Shown: one piece after another, positions 31,615-42,137 of the stretch
How the letters are laid out: every line of letters begins with the position of its first letter
How positions within the stretch are numbered: the stretch's first letter is position 1
NCBI RefSeq assembly: GCF_000471905.2
Contig: NW_006500279.1
Coordinates: forward strand, 192,949-256,948
DNA length: 64,000 nt
Direction: 5' to 3'
Source of the DNA: Amborella trichopoda
Taxonomy: Eukaryota; Streptophyta; Magnoliopsida; Amborellales; Amborellaceae
Position numbers and translations under genes: made by a program
The notes under the pieces: model-generated
Told to the model about the DNA's origin: nothing
The model's input: only the letters and a program-made list of their open reading frames with translations
Database searches by the model: none

Positions 31615-34250
31615 TGGGCCACGTTGTTTACTCCTTGGCAGAGGAAGGCTCCTACCCGGATTGATTTATGAGAGGTTTGCCGGATCAGGCCTTTTAGCTT
31701 AGATCGTGCTTTGATTATGGAGTTTTGTCTCCGATATAGACCGGAGACCTGTTCCATTCCGCTGCGATGTAGGTGAGCCTTTCTTGAGTATTTCCCCCGG
31801 AATGTCTACCAGTGATGCCTCTGATTGCAAGGAGTTACTAGGTATTCCTTTTGAAAAGATCAGGGGAAGGCATGATTCAGAGATCCACCTTGGGAAGCTA
31901 AGGTGGGAATTTACTAGAGTATCCCACTGTGTAGAGAGGATGATGGGTGGCTGTGCTCCCTAGGTTTCAGTTTCCATGGGTAGAAGACTGTCCCATAGGG
32001 GGAAGGCCCCTGTGGAGGAGGATAGTGCCAGGATGAGTGAGTCGGTGCAGGATGAGACTAGTCATCCTTCGACCAGAGGTGATGATCGATCATCAGGGGA
32101 TGTAGAATGAGTTGGGCGCAATACTCTCGATCTTGGTGATGGGAGCCCATTTTTTGATGAGGATACGATTCCTCCTCTGGTGTCACTTACTGATGAGGAG
32201 TGGCAAGAGAAAGAGAGAGAGAGAGAGGATCCGGGATGTGCATGAGCAGGCTATGATCGAGGACGAGCCGAAGGTGTTCCAGGAGGAGGTGGATCTGACC
32301 ATTGATCATGGTCCTCTTTGGGGAGTTTTTATTTGTGGATAGATCGAAGGGTCGAGCCCATTTGTTAGTTGTTTGGGCGACTAGGCAGCTAGATTACTTG
32401 GAGCAAGTGGCATGGGGTCCAGCGATCGTGGGCTGGCTGCATTATCACCTTTGTAGTGTGGCCAGAGGAGACCGCTACTTGGGGGTTGTGCAATCTTCCT
32501 TCAGGTCTGGGCATGGGAGCACATCACCATACCTCACCCTCTTCTCGGTCGACTGGCCCCATAATTCCCGACGATTCATTTCTGGTCGTATAGAGTGTGG
32601 GATTCTAAGAGGCTCCCTTTGCGATTGTATTACTCGTTGTTCTTAGACACTCAGGCCATAGGGGAGGTGAGTTATGTGCTTTTATCCTTTCTTTCTTTAT
32701 TTTCTTCTGCTTATTCCCCCTCCCCTCTTCCTTCTTTATTCAACTTTGACATAACTTTATTTGTTTTTATTTCCAGATCGACTGGACTCCCATGAGAGTC
32801 GAGCCCGTCCCTGCTGTTTCTGGTGATGCCCACTTTTCCTGGTCGAGTCTGCCGTCAGCTTGGCCTTCCTCAGACGTCCTATGAGATTACCCTGCTCTGG
32901 ACTCCCATTTTGGTTCGCACCGCCGATGAGGATGTCTATCTGAGAGAGATGGCTCCTTGGATAGAGGAATGGAGTAGGGCTGCCGGAGTTATTGGCGAGC
33001 AGGAGGAGGAGGGTATCTCCCTATCTCAATATGAGGATACATATAAGGATATCTTGAGGGATATAGCCACTCTGGTCGATCATGGTGAGGGAATGATGCG
33101 GGAGCTGAGGGCTGCTTACCTTGATGTGGGTCGATCGTCTAATGATGAAATCACTTCGCTTAGTGGTTAGTGTGATTCAGCGATTGAAGAGCGGGATTTG
33201 ATAGCAAAGGATTTCGAGCATCTGCTCCAAAATTTCGATGGGGTGGTGGTGGAGCGTGACTCCATGAGGGATGAGCTAGAAAGCGTCCGGGTCGAGTTAG
33301 AGAGAGTACGATCAGTACCATCCTCCTCTTTTGTTGCTCCTACCCTTCCTGGACCATCTCTCAACCGCATTAGAGATTTAGAGAGACGAGTAGATAGGTA
33401 CCAATAGGAGAGGGTATGCGAGATATATNNNNNNNNNNNNNNNNNNNNNNNNNNNNNNNNNNNNNNNNNNNNNNNNNNNNNNNNNNNNNNNNNNNNNNNN
33501 NNNNNNNNNNNNNNNNNNNNNNNNNNNNNNNNNNNNNNNNNNNNNNNNNNNNNNNNNNNNNNNNNNNNNNNNNNNNNNNNNNNNNNNNNNNNNNNNNNNN
33601 NNNNNNNNNNNNNNNNNNNNNNNNNNNNNNNNNNNNNNNNNNNNNNNNNNNNNNNNNNNNNNNNNNNNNNNNNNNNNNNNNNNNNNNNNNNNNNNNNNNN
33701 NNNNNNNNNNNNNNNNNNNNNNNNNNNNNNNNNNNNNNNNNNNNNNNNNNNNNNNNNNNNNNNNNNNNNNNNNNNNNNNNNNNNNNNNNNNNNNNNNNNN
33801 NNNNNNNNNNNNNNNNNNNNNNNNNNNNNNNNNNNNNNNNNNNNNNNNNNNNNNNNNNNNNNNNNNNNNNNNNNNNNNNNNNNNNNNNNNNNNNNNNAAT
33901 ATAATCTCTCTCATTTCATGTTGTTGTTTTAACATAATTCGGCCAGAGACAAATGTCACGAGCTTAAAGAGGATACGAAGGGTCTTATGGACAAGTGTGG
34001 CAAACTGTCAGGACTCCTATTGCTGTAGGTGGCAACCCTTCTTTGGCAGATGTGAATCCTTATGTTAGGGTGCCATTACCATCTTCTATTCGGAGTCAGT
34101 CACAATCTCGGGCATCTACTCAGTTGACAAGGGGTCTGAGAGGCAAGCAGTCGTTCAACAGGGGTCGAGGAGGAATCATTATCAAAGAAGTGACATTCGT
34201 CTCTCTTTTTTTTTTTTCTTTTTTCTTTTTTATAGGAGATCATTATGGAC
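31615..34250 (+). pseudogene. Plant-mobile-domain (PMD/MAIN-like) gene, antisense to element E
   Basis: Pieces in several frames show the PMD order: FAGSGLL and LDRALIMEFCLRYRPETCS at 31,675-31,770; FVDRSKGRAHLLVVWATRQL and VAWGPAIVGWLHYHLCSVAR at 32,330-32,465; LQVWAWEHI at about 32,495-32,515; GRVCRQLGLPQTS at 32,835-32,880. Then an acidic, coiled-coil-like C-terminal part (32,940-33,410, continuing beyond the N gap at 33,957-34,010). A likely intron lies at about 32,667-32,776, beginning GTGAGT and ending TTTCCAG. Known relatives, MAIN and MAIL1, are nuclear proteins; PMD domains are also known as cargo of plant retroelements. The gene is on the strand opposite to element E's integrase. 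Stops and frame changes argue for a decayed gene. Confidence 0.7.
33429..33897. other. Assembly gap (N, 469 positions)
   Basis: Run of N inside the coiled-coil part of the PMD gene. Open frames crossing it are artefacts. Confidence 1.
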
Positions 34251-35362
34251 CTTGAAGTACATATAAATATATGACTCTCTCCTTTCTTCGTTTATCTTGC
34301 TTGTTCCCATGCTTTCCCCCTCTCTCTTTTTTTTTTACTGCCTCAATTGTGGGGTATATATTTATTTTCACGTGTGCCACTGATTTGTCTAAGTAAAGTA
34401 GAACATTTTCTTCGCACACACTTTTCAAGTTGAATTTTTATAAACTCGCTCCCCCTAGTTGTAGGGTCTTTTATCTCGAATTTCCCACTATTGGATCATC
34501 ATACGCACACACAGGGATGAGATTGCCTCATTTTGCCTTAGGGGATCTAGTCGAGAGAAGAACGCTCCCAGACTAGCCAATATCGTCATTGGCAAGGTTC
34601 ACCCATCTCTTATATGTGGTAGTTGGTAGTTATACTCATACAACCATGGAGTGCCTGAATAGTTTCAAGCTTTCATAACAGGCGTAGGAAGTTGGTTTCG
34701 ATAACAAGGCCAGATTGACTAACAGTTTAGCCTCTTGTAGTGATGGAGGAAGTCCCTTATAAAAGGAAAAAGCTTTTGAAAATGGATGATTTTAACAGTC
34801 AAATTGAAACAACAGTTTCAAAAGAGATGGGTCATACAGTTTTGCCACCCGTGGCCCCTTTGGTGGTTATTTTCTTTATTATGTTTTACCCAAAGATGAT
34901 GAAAAGGTTTCCTTGTGGGATCGTGAGAACTCAAAGGTCTTGAAGTTGTCTTTTTACCTTTAGAGCTTTCATCCTATGCTTCACGGATTCATGAAGAGTT
35001 CTCTGGATTATTGCCGAGCTTCCATCTTGGAGGGGTCTCGACGTTTTCCAGGGTTTTTCAAAATCACTTCGATTTTCCATTCATGTCACCCTCCTACATC
35101 TTTCTGAGTTGGTTCTGTTGAGAACCTACGGGGTTTTAGGAGGAGTCTTCATCCTCAGGGTCTGCTTGTGCAGTATTATTGGAACTTGCAAGTACTTGTT
35201 TGTACTTGAGTGCTTTGCATCAAAAGCTCCTTCTTGGAGTTCTTGTTATTCCTTTTATCCGTGATGCCTTTCAGGTTTTCACCATGTCCATTTTTTTGTT
35301 TTTTTATTTTTTTATTTTTCTTTGTGAAGCCTTTTCAAGTTTTCACAACGTTTTTTAGCCTG
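34251..35362. other. Non-coding spacer of element E between the two convergent genes
   Basis: AT- and T-rich sequence with several T runs, lying between the 3' end of the plus-strand PMD gene and the 3' end of the minus-strand integrase. Short open frames (34,740-34,943; 35,210-35,476) show no recognisable domain. I see no repeat or RNA gene in it. Confidence 0.5.
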
Positions 35363-36512
35363 TTACGAGTAGTATTTTATGAGATATATTGCATTAATGG
35401 GGTCGTTGAGTTCGTACCCCTTCTGATTTTTTATCTTATAATAATTGCCTGTATGCACTTGGGTAACCACGAATGACCCCTCCCAATTAGGTTTAAACTT
35501 GCCTAAAGGGTGTGGATTTGCAGGAGTGTGGACGATTTTCTTGAGTACCATGTCTCCTTCTCTGAATTGTCGAGGAATAACTTTTCTTTGGTGTGCCCTC
35601 TCGGTTCTACATTGGTAAGCAACGATATCATGTGTTGCTCGTAGTCGTTCTTCATCTAAGTTAATGAGGGCAGCTATCTGTGCTTCGATCTTTTGTTCCT
35701 CATCTGAATTTTTATGAATAAGGCCTCGGAGAGATGGTATCTCAATTTCGATAGGTAGCATTGCATCCATACCATACACCAATGAGTATGCCAGTAGGAG
35801 TCTTCTCAGTTGTCTGGTAGGCCCATGGGGCTTTCCGTGCCAATCTTTCCCACCTTATATTATTTTGTCTATGATTCTAAGAAGTCCTTTATTTGTGGCT
35901 TCTGCTTGTCCATTTCCTTGAGGGTAGTAAGGTGTGGAGAATTTCTGTGTTATTCCAAACCTTTTGCACACCTTACTGACCTTTCATTTTTTAGATTGGA
36001 TCCATTGTCAGTGATGATTGACTCAGGAACACCGAATCTGAATACGCTATTGTTCTTTATGAAATGGGCAACATGTTGGCCTTCAATTTTAACAAATGAT
36101 GCGGCCTTTACCCATTTGGTGAAGTATTCTGTAGCTGTTAATATAAAACGATGGCCGTTTGAGGCTTTTGGTGAAATCATTCCAATGATATCAAGACCCC
36201 ACATGACGAAGGGCCATACAGGTGGTGTTGAGTTGAGTGATACGGACGGTGCATGGATGAGATCTCCATAGAATTGACATTTGGGACACCTCTTAGCGAA
36301 CTTCCAGCAGTCTTCAGCCATGGTGGTCCAGTAATAGCCTTGGTGCCTGATTTTCTGAGCTAAGGCGGCTGCCCTAGAATGACCTCCTTCATTCTGCAAC
36401 TCTGTAGTACTTGGTCAATTTCTGGCTGATCGAGGCACCGTAGAATGATGTCATCGAAGGACTTTTTGAATAGCATATCATCTCTTACTAAGAATCCAAT
36501 TCTTCTTTATCC
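35363..36512 (-). pseudogene. Integrase of element E (minus strand), 5'-truncated
   Basis: From the N-terminal side: FLVRDDMLFKKSFDDIILRC at about 36,495-36,435 (region before the zinc finger), EGGHSRAAALAQKIRHQGYY and CPKC of the HHCC finger, WPFVMWGLDIIGMISPKASN with the first Asp, ATEYFTKWVKAA, ITDNGSNL with the second Asp, and GNGQAEATNK with the Glu in another frame near 35,910. The C-terminal part is open at 35,782-35,363 (MLPIEIEIPS, REGDMVLKKI, KFKPNWEGSFVV). All three catalytic residues are present, but frame changes near 35,950 and 36,410 break the gene. Upstream RT and RNase H are missing: at about 36,515 it abuts an LTR fragment of the other family. Confidence 0.88.
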
Positions 36513-36519
36513 TTTTTGA

Positions 36520-37581
36520 TGGCTCCTTCAACTCGTTTTGGTACCGATTTCGAGCCATGGATTTGAGTTTTGAACCAAGCTCATGACGCGATAAAATCAT
36601 AGAAAAATGTGCAATCTTAGTTTTAAGATTCAGCCTGTTTCTCAGTGTTTTTCATTGATTTCGCGATTGTAACGTAACGAGCAAGTTGCCATGATTGTTC
36701 TATAAAAAGAACGGCCCGATTTGGTGCACAAATGACCGTTTTCCAAATTGAAAACTCTAGGCAGAATTTGGATTTCGGTGGCCGAAATTTGTTTGTGTTT
36801 ATCACTGATTTCTAGTGAATCTGATAGTCCATCACATGCGAGGTTCGACCCGGAGGAAGCTCTCAACCTTGTAGTCGTAACGGGTCTGATTTTGCTTCGA
36901 TCTGAATCGCGAGCACTTTGATGCGGGGGTTTGATCGGAGGGACATGTTGCTGGAATTTCTCTGCTACTTTTGGGATTTTTCGACGAATTTTTCTCTTTG
37001 ATTTCTCTCGGCTTGGGCAATGTCACCGTGCGTGCCACATATCGACTATGTTGACGAGACGAACATGCTCCCAAAATTTGGGTTCGATCTATCTCGGGAT
37101 GAAGAAGATATGACCTTGTGAAGTTTGCCCCCGAATTGGTGATGCACAATTTTTATTAATGGAAACTGGTTTGCCGAGGGCACACCGTAATAGCATCCAA
37201 ATGCACCAAAAATTGGTACCCGGAGGTTTTCTAATGTTCAGAATCCAATGGCAATCTTCTGGAGACTATTTGACACTCAGATAATAGTGTTGTAGTTCAA
37301 AGTCCAATTTTGGCATGATGGATGTCGAATTTCTCGAGACTGTTTTGTCGTATGCACTACCTTAAACTCGTCGGATTGCAACAAAATTTGGCATGCATTG
37401 TTGGAGAGGCCTTAGCTGTATTCTTGTATACATTCTGGCCATTATGAGACTGACAAAAATTTCACTTCCAAATCAGTACTTTTGTAGTCCACATGTGTTC
37501 TGATACCTGTAGCCCTAGGTCACATAGTGCTCTCTCCTTACTTGCACCGGGTATACAAGTCATGAAAAATACCTTCAAACA
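36520..37581 (-). mobile_element. LTR G: U3 fragment of an A/B/C-family LTR on the minus strand
   Basis: Read on the minus strand it starts TGTTTGAAGGTATTTTTC at 37,581, matching the start of LTR F, and runs collinear with LTR F for about 1 kb: GTCAGTCTCATAATGGCC, GAGTGTCAAATAGTC, GAGCATGTTCGTCTCGTC, GGTTCGAACCTCGC-like and CATGGCTCGAAATCGGTACC. It is more diverged from A-F than they are from each other and is cut off before the TATA box, at the junction with element E. On the minus strand it is preceded by a purine-rich stretch (AATAAGAAGAG and, further up, GGGAGTTGAAGGGAGGGAAGG), a possible polypurine tract, so it may be a 3' LTR. Confidence 0.75.
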
Positions 37582-38760
37582 CTCTTCTTATTGTTTTCCA
37601 TGTTTCGTTGATATCATATTTTTGGTTTTCGGCCGCCTTCCCTCCCTTCAACTCCCTTATCCCCTGAGTAATTTAACGCCTAAGATGGAATAACCCCTAT
37701 TTTAGGGATCAGCATCTTTTCGTGGTCTTTAATCATTCCTCAGGGACTGGACTTGAGGAATTTGAAGAACCGGTATCCATTGGGACATTCGTGAGCCCAA
37801 TCATGGAATTTCAGTCCCTTGCAGTGGCTTGAAATTCATGTGAGTGGTAAATATGGTTTTTTTTGAGAGTTGTTGGAGCTGGCCTTCTCTCCCTCTTATC
37901 TTTGTTCCTTCTTCACTCCATTTTAGCTCTTTCGCGTGATTGTCTTCCCCTTTCCTCTCTCTCATTACCTTGTTTCTCTTTTGACCTATCTTTTGTTCCC
38001 TAATTTGGTCGTTGCCTCGTTGGTTGTGTGTCGCCGCCATCCTCCTGTTTGCCCCCATGCCCTTCTTGTATTTTTTTTAGGCGTTGTTTTAGTCTAGGTT
38101 GTGCATCGTTTCATGCTTCTTTTATTGCATGCCAACCCATCCCCAGCATGTGAGGTCATGATTGATCGGATGGTAGTTATGAAGTGTTCAATTGAGAATT
38201 TTGGGTTTGGGAGTAAACGTTTTGTAGGAATATCTCTCTGGAAGTGTTTTTTATGTGGTTTAGGCGAGATCTTAGGCAATCGGAGTTGTAGGTGCCTTCG
38301 AGGTGAGGGTACAAGTTGTGTTAGGAAGTCTTTGTAGGTCATCCCTCGAAGTAGGGAGTACTTCTTGTATTTTCTTCCTTCTTCCTCTGTTTCTTCATTG
38401 TACTTATGGAGCTCTGCTCCTCTATACAAATAAATTACTAAAAATTAAAAGAAAAATAAAAATAAAAACAATCCTTGTCCGATCAAATATAAACTTCAGA
38501 TGTGGTTTCTTCACCCTAAAAAACAGTTAACAAATTTGTTGGCCTCATCATGCTTTTAGTATATCACAACTAGTTGAAGTTTGAATCATAAATCCAAAAT
38601 GCACTTTTCCAGCTAATAATGAAATAGTGCAACCTCAAGGAGTAAATGAGATGATATTGAATCAAATGATGCATATTACTGCACTCATGAATCGGTACGT
38701 GTTAATAACACTTTCTGCAACAACATAGTGGACTTAGGAGGCGAAGTTACACAACACATT
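37582..38760. other. Spacer downstream of LHCB, with a possible LINE-type 3' end
   Basis: No confident gene. 37,800-38,060 is CT-rich on the plus strand. 38,094-38,470 reads into GGAGCTCTGCTCCTCTATAC and an A-rich end (38,420-38,475, AATAAATTAC then AAAATAAAAAT), which resembles the 3' end of a polyadenylated retroposed sequence; no coding domain or target duplication was found, so this is only a suggestion. 38,480-38,760 is AT-rich without visible structure. Confidence 0.35.
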
Positions 38761-38768
38761 TACATTTG

Positions 38769-38774
38769 ATTATT
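38769..38774 (-). terminator. Possible poly(A) signal of the LHCB gene
   Basis: AATAAT on the minus strand, about 105 nt after the stop codon, followed about 10 nt later by TGTAAATGTGTTGTGTAA (UGUA- and U/G-rich). Position and composition suit a plant 3' end; it was not confirmed by transcript data. Confidence 0.35.
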
Positions 38775-38878
38775 CTAAGAGAGAAAAGCAGATGCAGCAT
38801 ATTAACAGCTGCAGTGAGGTACACAAATGGAGAAAGAACAGGAAAGAAAAGGTTCGGGGGTGTGTCTTCCGTTCCTCT

Positions 38879-39685
38879 TCACTTTCCAGGCACAAAGTTG
38901 GTGGCGTAGGCCCAGGCGTTGTTGTTAACAGGGTCTGCGAGGTGGTCGGCCAGGTTCTCGAGGGGCCCTTTTCCAGTGACAATGGCCTGCACAAAGAAGC
39001 CGAACATGGAGAACATGGCAAGACGCCCGTTCTTAATCTCCTTCACCTTCAGCTCCGCAAAAGCCTCTGGGTCATCTGCCAGCCCCAAGGGATCGAAGCT
39101 GCCCCCGGGGTAGAGTGGATCGGTCACCTCCCCGAGTGGGCCCCCTGCAATGCGGTATCCCTCAACCGCACCCATGAGAATGACCTGGGAGGCCCATATT
39201 GCCAAGATGCTCTGTGCGTGCACCAGGCTCGGATTTCCCAGGTAGTCGAGCCCTCCCTCGCTAAAGATCTGTGCCCCCGCCTTGAACCACACTGCCTCCC
39301 CAAACTTCACCCCATTGCGGGAGAGCAGCTCAGGGAAGACACAGCCCAAGGCCCCCAGCATTGCCCATCGGCAGTGGATGACCTCCAATTCTCTGTTCTT
39401 CGCAAATGTCTCTGGGTCAGCCGAGAGGCCTGCAGTGTCCCAGCCGTAGTCGCCAGGGAACTCACCAGTGAGGTATGATGGGGGTTCCCCGGATAAGGGG
39501 CCCAAGTATTTTACGCGGTCGGGGCCATACCATGGGCTCCCAGAGGAGACGGCCTTTGAGGGCTTGCCAACCGGCTTTCGCATGCTCACTCGCCCCTCCC
39601 CGGAGCCAAGGAGCTCTGAGGAGGCAGGGGAGAGGGCGAGGGCCTTGCCTGCGAAGGTAGAAGAAGAAAGTGACATGGTCGCCAT
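38879..39685 (-). CDS. LHCB1: Chlorophyll a/b-binding protein of LHCII, type I
   Basis: Intact single exon of 268 codons, the normal length of the family. The product is imported into chloroplasts, binds chlorophyll a, chlorophyll b and carotenoids in thylakoids and forms the trimeric antenna of photosystem II. Residues 1 to about 35 are Ser/Ala-rich, a transit peptide. WYGPDR (52-57) is the trimerisation motif. Helix B has E101, H104 and R106 ([16 protein letters not shown]); helix C has E175 and R178 (GAVEGYR); helix A has E216, N219 and R221 ([17 protein letters not shown]); Q233 and H248 are further chlorophyll ligands. All expected ligands are present at the usual offset of 36 from mature numbering. 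The start at 39,685 is in a good context (AAGCCATGG) and is preceded by a TATA box 106 nt upstream; a second ATG three codons on is less likely. Type I is favoured over type II by general resemblance. The only gene in the window that looks functional. Confidence 0.97.
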   Translation of the reverse strand: MATMSLSSSTFAGKALALSPASSELLGSGEGRVSMRKPVGKPSKAVSSGSPWYGPDRVKYLGPLSGEPPSYLTGEFPGDYGWDTAGLSADPETFAKNRELEVIHCRWAMLGALGCVFPELLSRNGVKFGEAVWFKAGAQIFSEGGLDYLGNPSLVHAQSILAIWASQVILMGAVEGYRIAGGPLGEVTDPLYPGGSFDPLGLADDPEAFAELKVKEIKNGRLAMFSMFGFFVQAIVTGKGPLENLADHLADPVNNNAWAYATNFVPGK

Positions 39686-39790
39686 GGCTTTATATCTCTG
39701 CCTAATTCCGGCTACTATCTCCCTCTCTCACTCTTTACAGAGCAACTATGATGCAAGTGCTGCTTTCCTCTCCTGCACTTGCCCACCCCC

Positions 39791-39797
39791 TTTTATA
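39791..39797 (-). promoter_or_regulatory. TATA box of the LHCB gene
   Basis: CCCTATAAAAGGGGG on the minus strand, giving an expected transcription start near 39,765 and a 5' UTR of about 80 nt. Confidence 0.7.
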
Positions 39798-39863
39798 GGG
39801 CCATTGTATTGAGTTGGATGAATTATAGACATGGAGCTATCCAAGGAAATCTCAAAGTCGTCT

Positions 39864-39881
39864 ATCATTGGGCCATTGGAC
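39864..39881 (-). promoter_or_regulatory. Paired CCAAT boxes, with adjacent GATA, of the LHCB promoter
   Basis: The minus strand reads GTCCAATGGCCCAATGATAGA: two CCAAT boxes 10 bp apart followed by GATA, about 70-85 bp upstream of the TATA box. CCAAT plus GATA elements near the TATA box are typical of light-regulated CAB/LHCB promoters; function here is inferred. Confidence 0.5.
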
Positions 39882-39885
39882 TACA

Positions 39886-42137
39886 TAACTTACACAGCCA
39901 ACCACTTGGCAGCCTTTCCACCACGCAGTGAGAGAGAGAGAAACGGCTATATCTCCATGGGAACAGCAAATATTTTGGCTTCTTTTCTAAACTACGCGAT
40001 TTCAATAACGACACGGTTCTACGCTGCCAGGCGCATAGTGTAGAAATGCGGGCTTGGCAATAAATAAATTTTTTAAATATAATTTGATCTTAATTTTTAA
40101 AAATATATATAATCCCTAACACGAAGATCATGAAAATGTCAAAAAAAAAAAAAATAAAATAAAATAAAAAAAAAGAAGGAAAACTACAAATAATAATTAT
40201 ATTAAAAAAAATTTGGACCGTTATTTACACTTGTTTTTAGATGGACCCCATATTTGCATCTATCTTGAAGATGGATGCTTTATACCTCCAGACTTCATAT
40301 TGTAGAAATGCTGTCCAGCCCATATGAAACAATTTTTTTTTCTATAATAGCTTTATAAAAATAAAATAAAGCCTTACCTCGAATCCTCGTTCAGAAAGCA
40401 TTGTGGGCACTAAAAGCCTTACCTCAAATCTTCATCCAGAAAGCACTGTGGGCACTAGAAATTTTCATGACAACTCTGAAATCAATTTCTAATATTGACT
40501 ATGAAATTTGAAGTTCAAAAAACGTACAAATCCTGTAGATATGTGAACACTTATTTCAGGGTGAAATAGATGGTCTAGATAGTATATTACAATATGCATT
40601 ATTGTTAGGGCTTGAAATATTTTTCTTTCAAACCACAATGATCAAGGGCAAGATGTTTGATTTGAAAAAATTTCAAATCTAGAACTGCAATTTTCAATGT
40701 CTTTGGAGGTGAGGCTTTACTTATTTTGACACGGTTGCAGCCCTATCAAATTATTTTTCCTCTCTAAACAATGTTTTAAAACTCACCAATTGGGAACTTA
40801 ATGATCCAGGTCACAAATTGGTTGGGACTAAGTCAATTTTAGAAAGGTCTCGATACTGGTTTGGTCCCCTTGAAATGCCTCAATTTATATGCATATTTAT
40901 TTAAACATATCTAATATTTGTTCCCACTTAAATTCCCCTTTCTCAATAAATCCCTATTTAAATGTTTAAGTTTTTTACTTTTTAATATCTTTTTGGGAAC
41001 AACTTGGGCCAATTTGGATAGGTGATCCCACTATCCAACACGGATCTATAAGGTGAAGGTCCACCCAACCTATCTGGGTTGCAAAAAATTATTTCTAAAG
41101 TTCAAATTTTTGGTCTTTGCGTATTGTATTTTATTAGATTGGGTAACGGGGACTGCATGACCTTTGTTATTAGGGTACTTGGGATTGAAGGCCAGCAAAC
41201 TTCCTTGGTATACAAATTTACTGTGGAAAAATCGTCTTGATTCTTGAATGTTTTCTCTCTCTCTAATGCTAGGTATTGCTTAATTCCTCGAGTTTGCAAA
41301 ATGACGTTACCTCAACTTGAGTTGCACACCGATCAGGTAATGGGCTAGATGCCCCGGCCTTGTCAACCCACCCTTAACAAAGACAAGGGCTTGGCCACAA
41401 AAACTGGCCTGACGGATAGGCAACCATGGGGCTTGAGGGTAGGGTAGGGTCAGGCCTGGGCCGAGATAGTCTGGCCCTCCTTTCATTTATTTTTTCTTTT
41501 TATTTGTTTTTTATTTTTTTAGCCCAGGCTCCCCAATCCTAGTCCTAAAGGGGCTGGCCGTGGCGCTAACAGGGCCGGGCTGGGGCCAACTAAAATATAA
41601 AAATACAAACGAAATAAACAAAGAAACCGAGGACAGACTGAATCAGACGGACCTACTGAACTGGGCGGGCATTGGCTCAAGCCGGCATGGCCCTACCACG
41701 AGTCGTGGTTTCCTAGGCCAACCAAAAAAATAAGATTTGACGTAGCTATACGTATGCACATTCTATTTTGGAGAATGATCGTGTTTATTACCACCTTTTA
41801 CACTTTCTTTTGAAAATTCGTTTATACTCTTTCATTCAACCAAGCTTCTCTCTCAATCCCGTTTCTCCCTTTGGCTTTCACAAAGGTCAAAGCTAATCTT
41901 TGAGTCTCCAAGCCCCTTCCTCTCTTAACCTCTATCTCTTTGTATGGATCCCTCTCTTTGAAGCAGTCTTTGGTCCCTCACCCCAAAACCCTCTTTCTCC
42001 ATCTTCCAATTCTTTCTATCTTCATTTAAATAAACGCTCATTCTCATTTACACGATGCCCGAACTGAGAATTGCAAGAAAACGTTTTAGGCCATTAGCTC
42101 CTCATTAGCTTCAATACACCTCTTATGCCTTCATATT
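39886..42137. other. LHCB upstream region and spacer
   Basis: AT-rich, without a supported gene. Contains A-rich runs at 40,140-40,180, a duplicated block at 40,369-40,461 (listed separately), and at 41,340-41,710 a stretch rich in GGGCC/GGCCTGGGCC words resembling repetitive plant spacer DNA. 41,800-42,060 is CT-rich. No RNA gene is seen. Confidence 0.5.
40369..40461. repeat. Tandem duplication of about 46 bp
   Basis: Two adjacent copies of AAGCCTTACCTCGAATCCTC...AGAAAGCATTGTGGGCACTA differing at about five positions. Located about 600 bp upstream of the LHCB promoter. Confidence 0.85.

Noticed and set aside
33378-33959. Open frames across the N gap
   Set aside because: They consist mostly of unknown residues.
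34740-35476. Short plus-strand frames between PMD and integrase of element E
   Set aside because: Low complexity or no similarity; the end of one overlaps the integrase C-terminus on the other strand.
38792-39478. 228-codon plus-strand frame
   Set aside because: Antisense shadow of the LHCB gene, caused by its high GC and codon bias.
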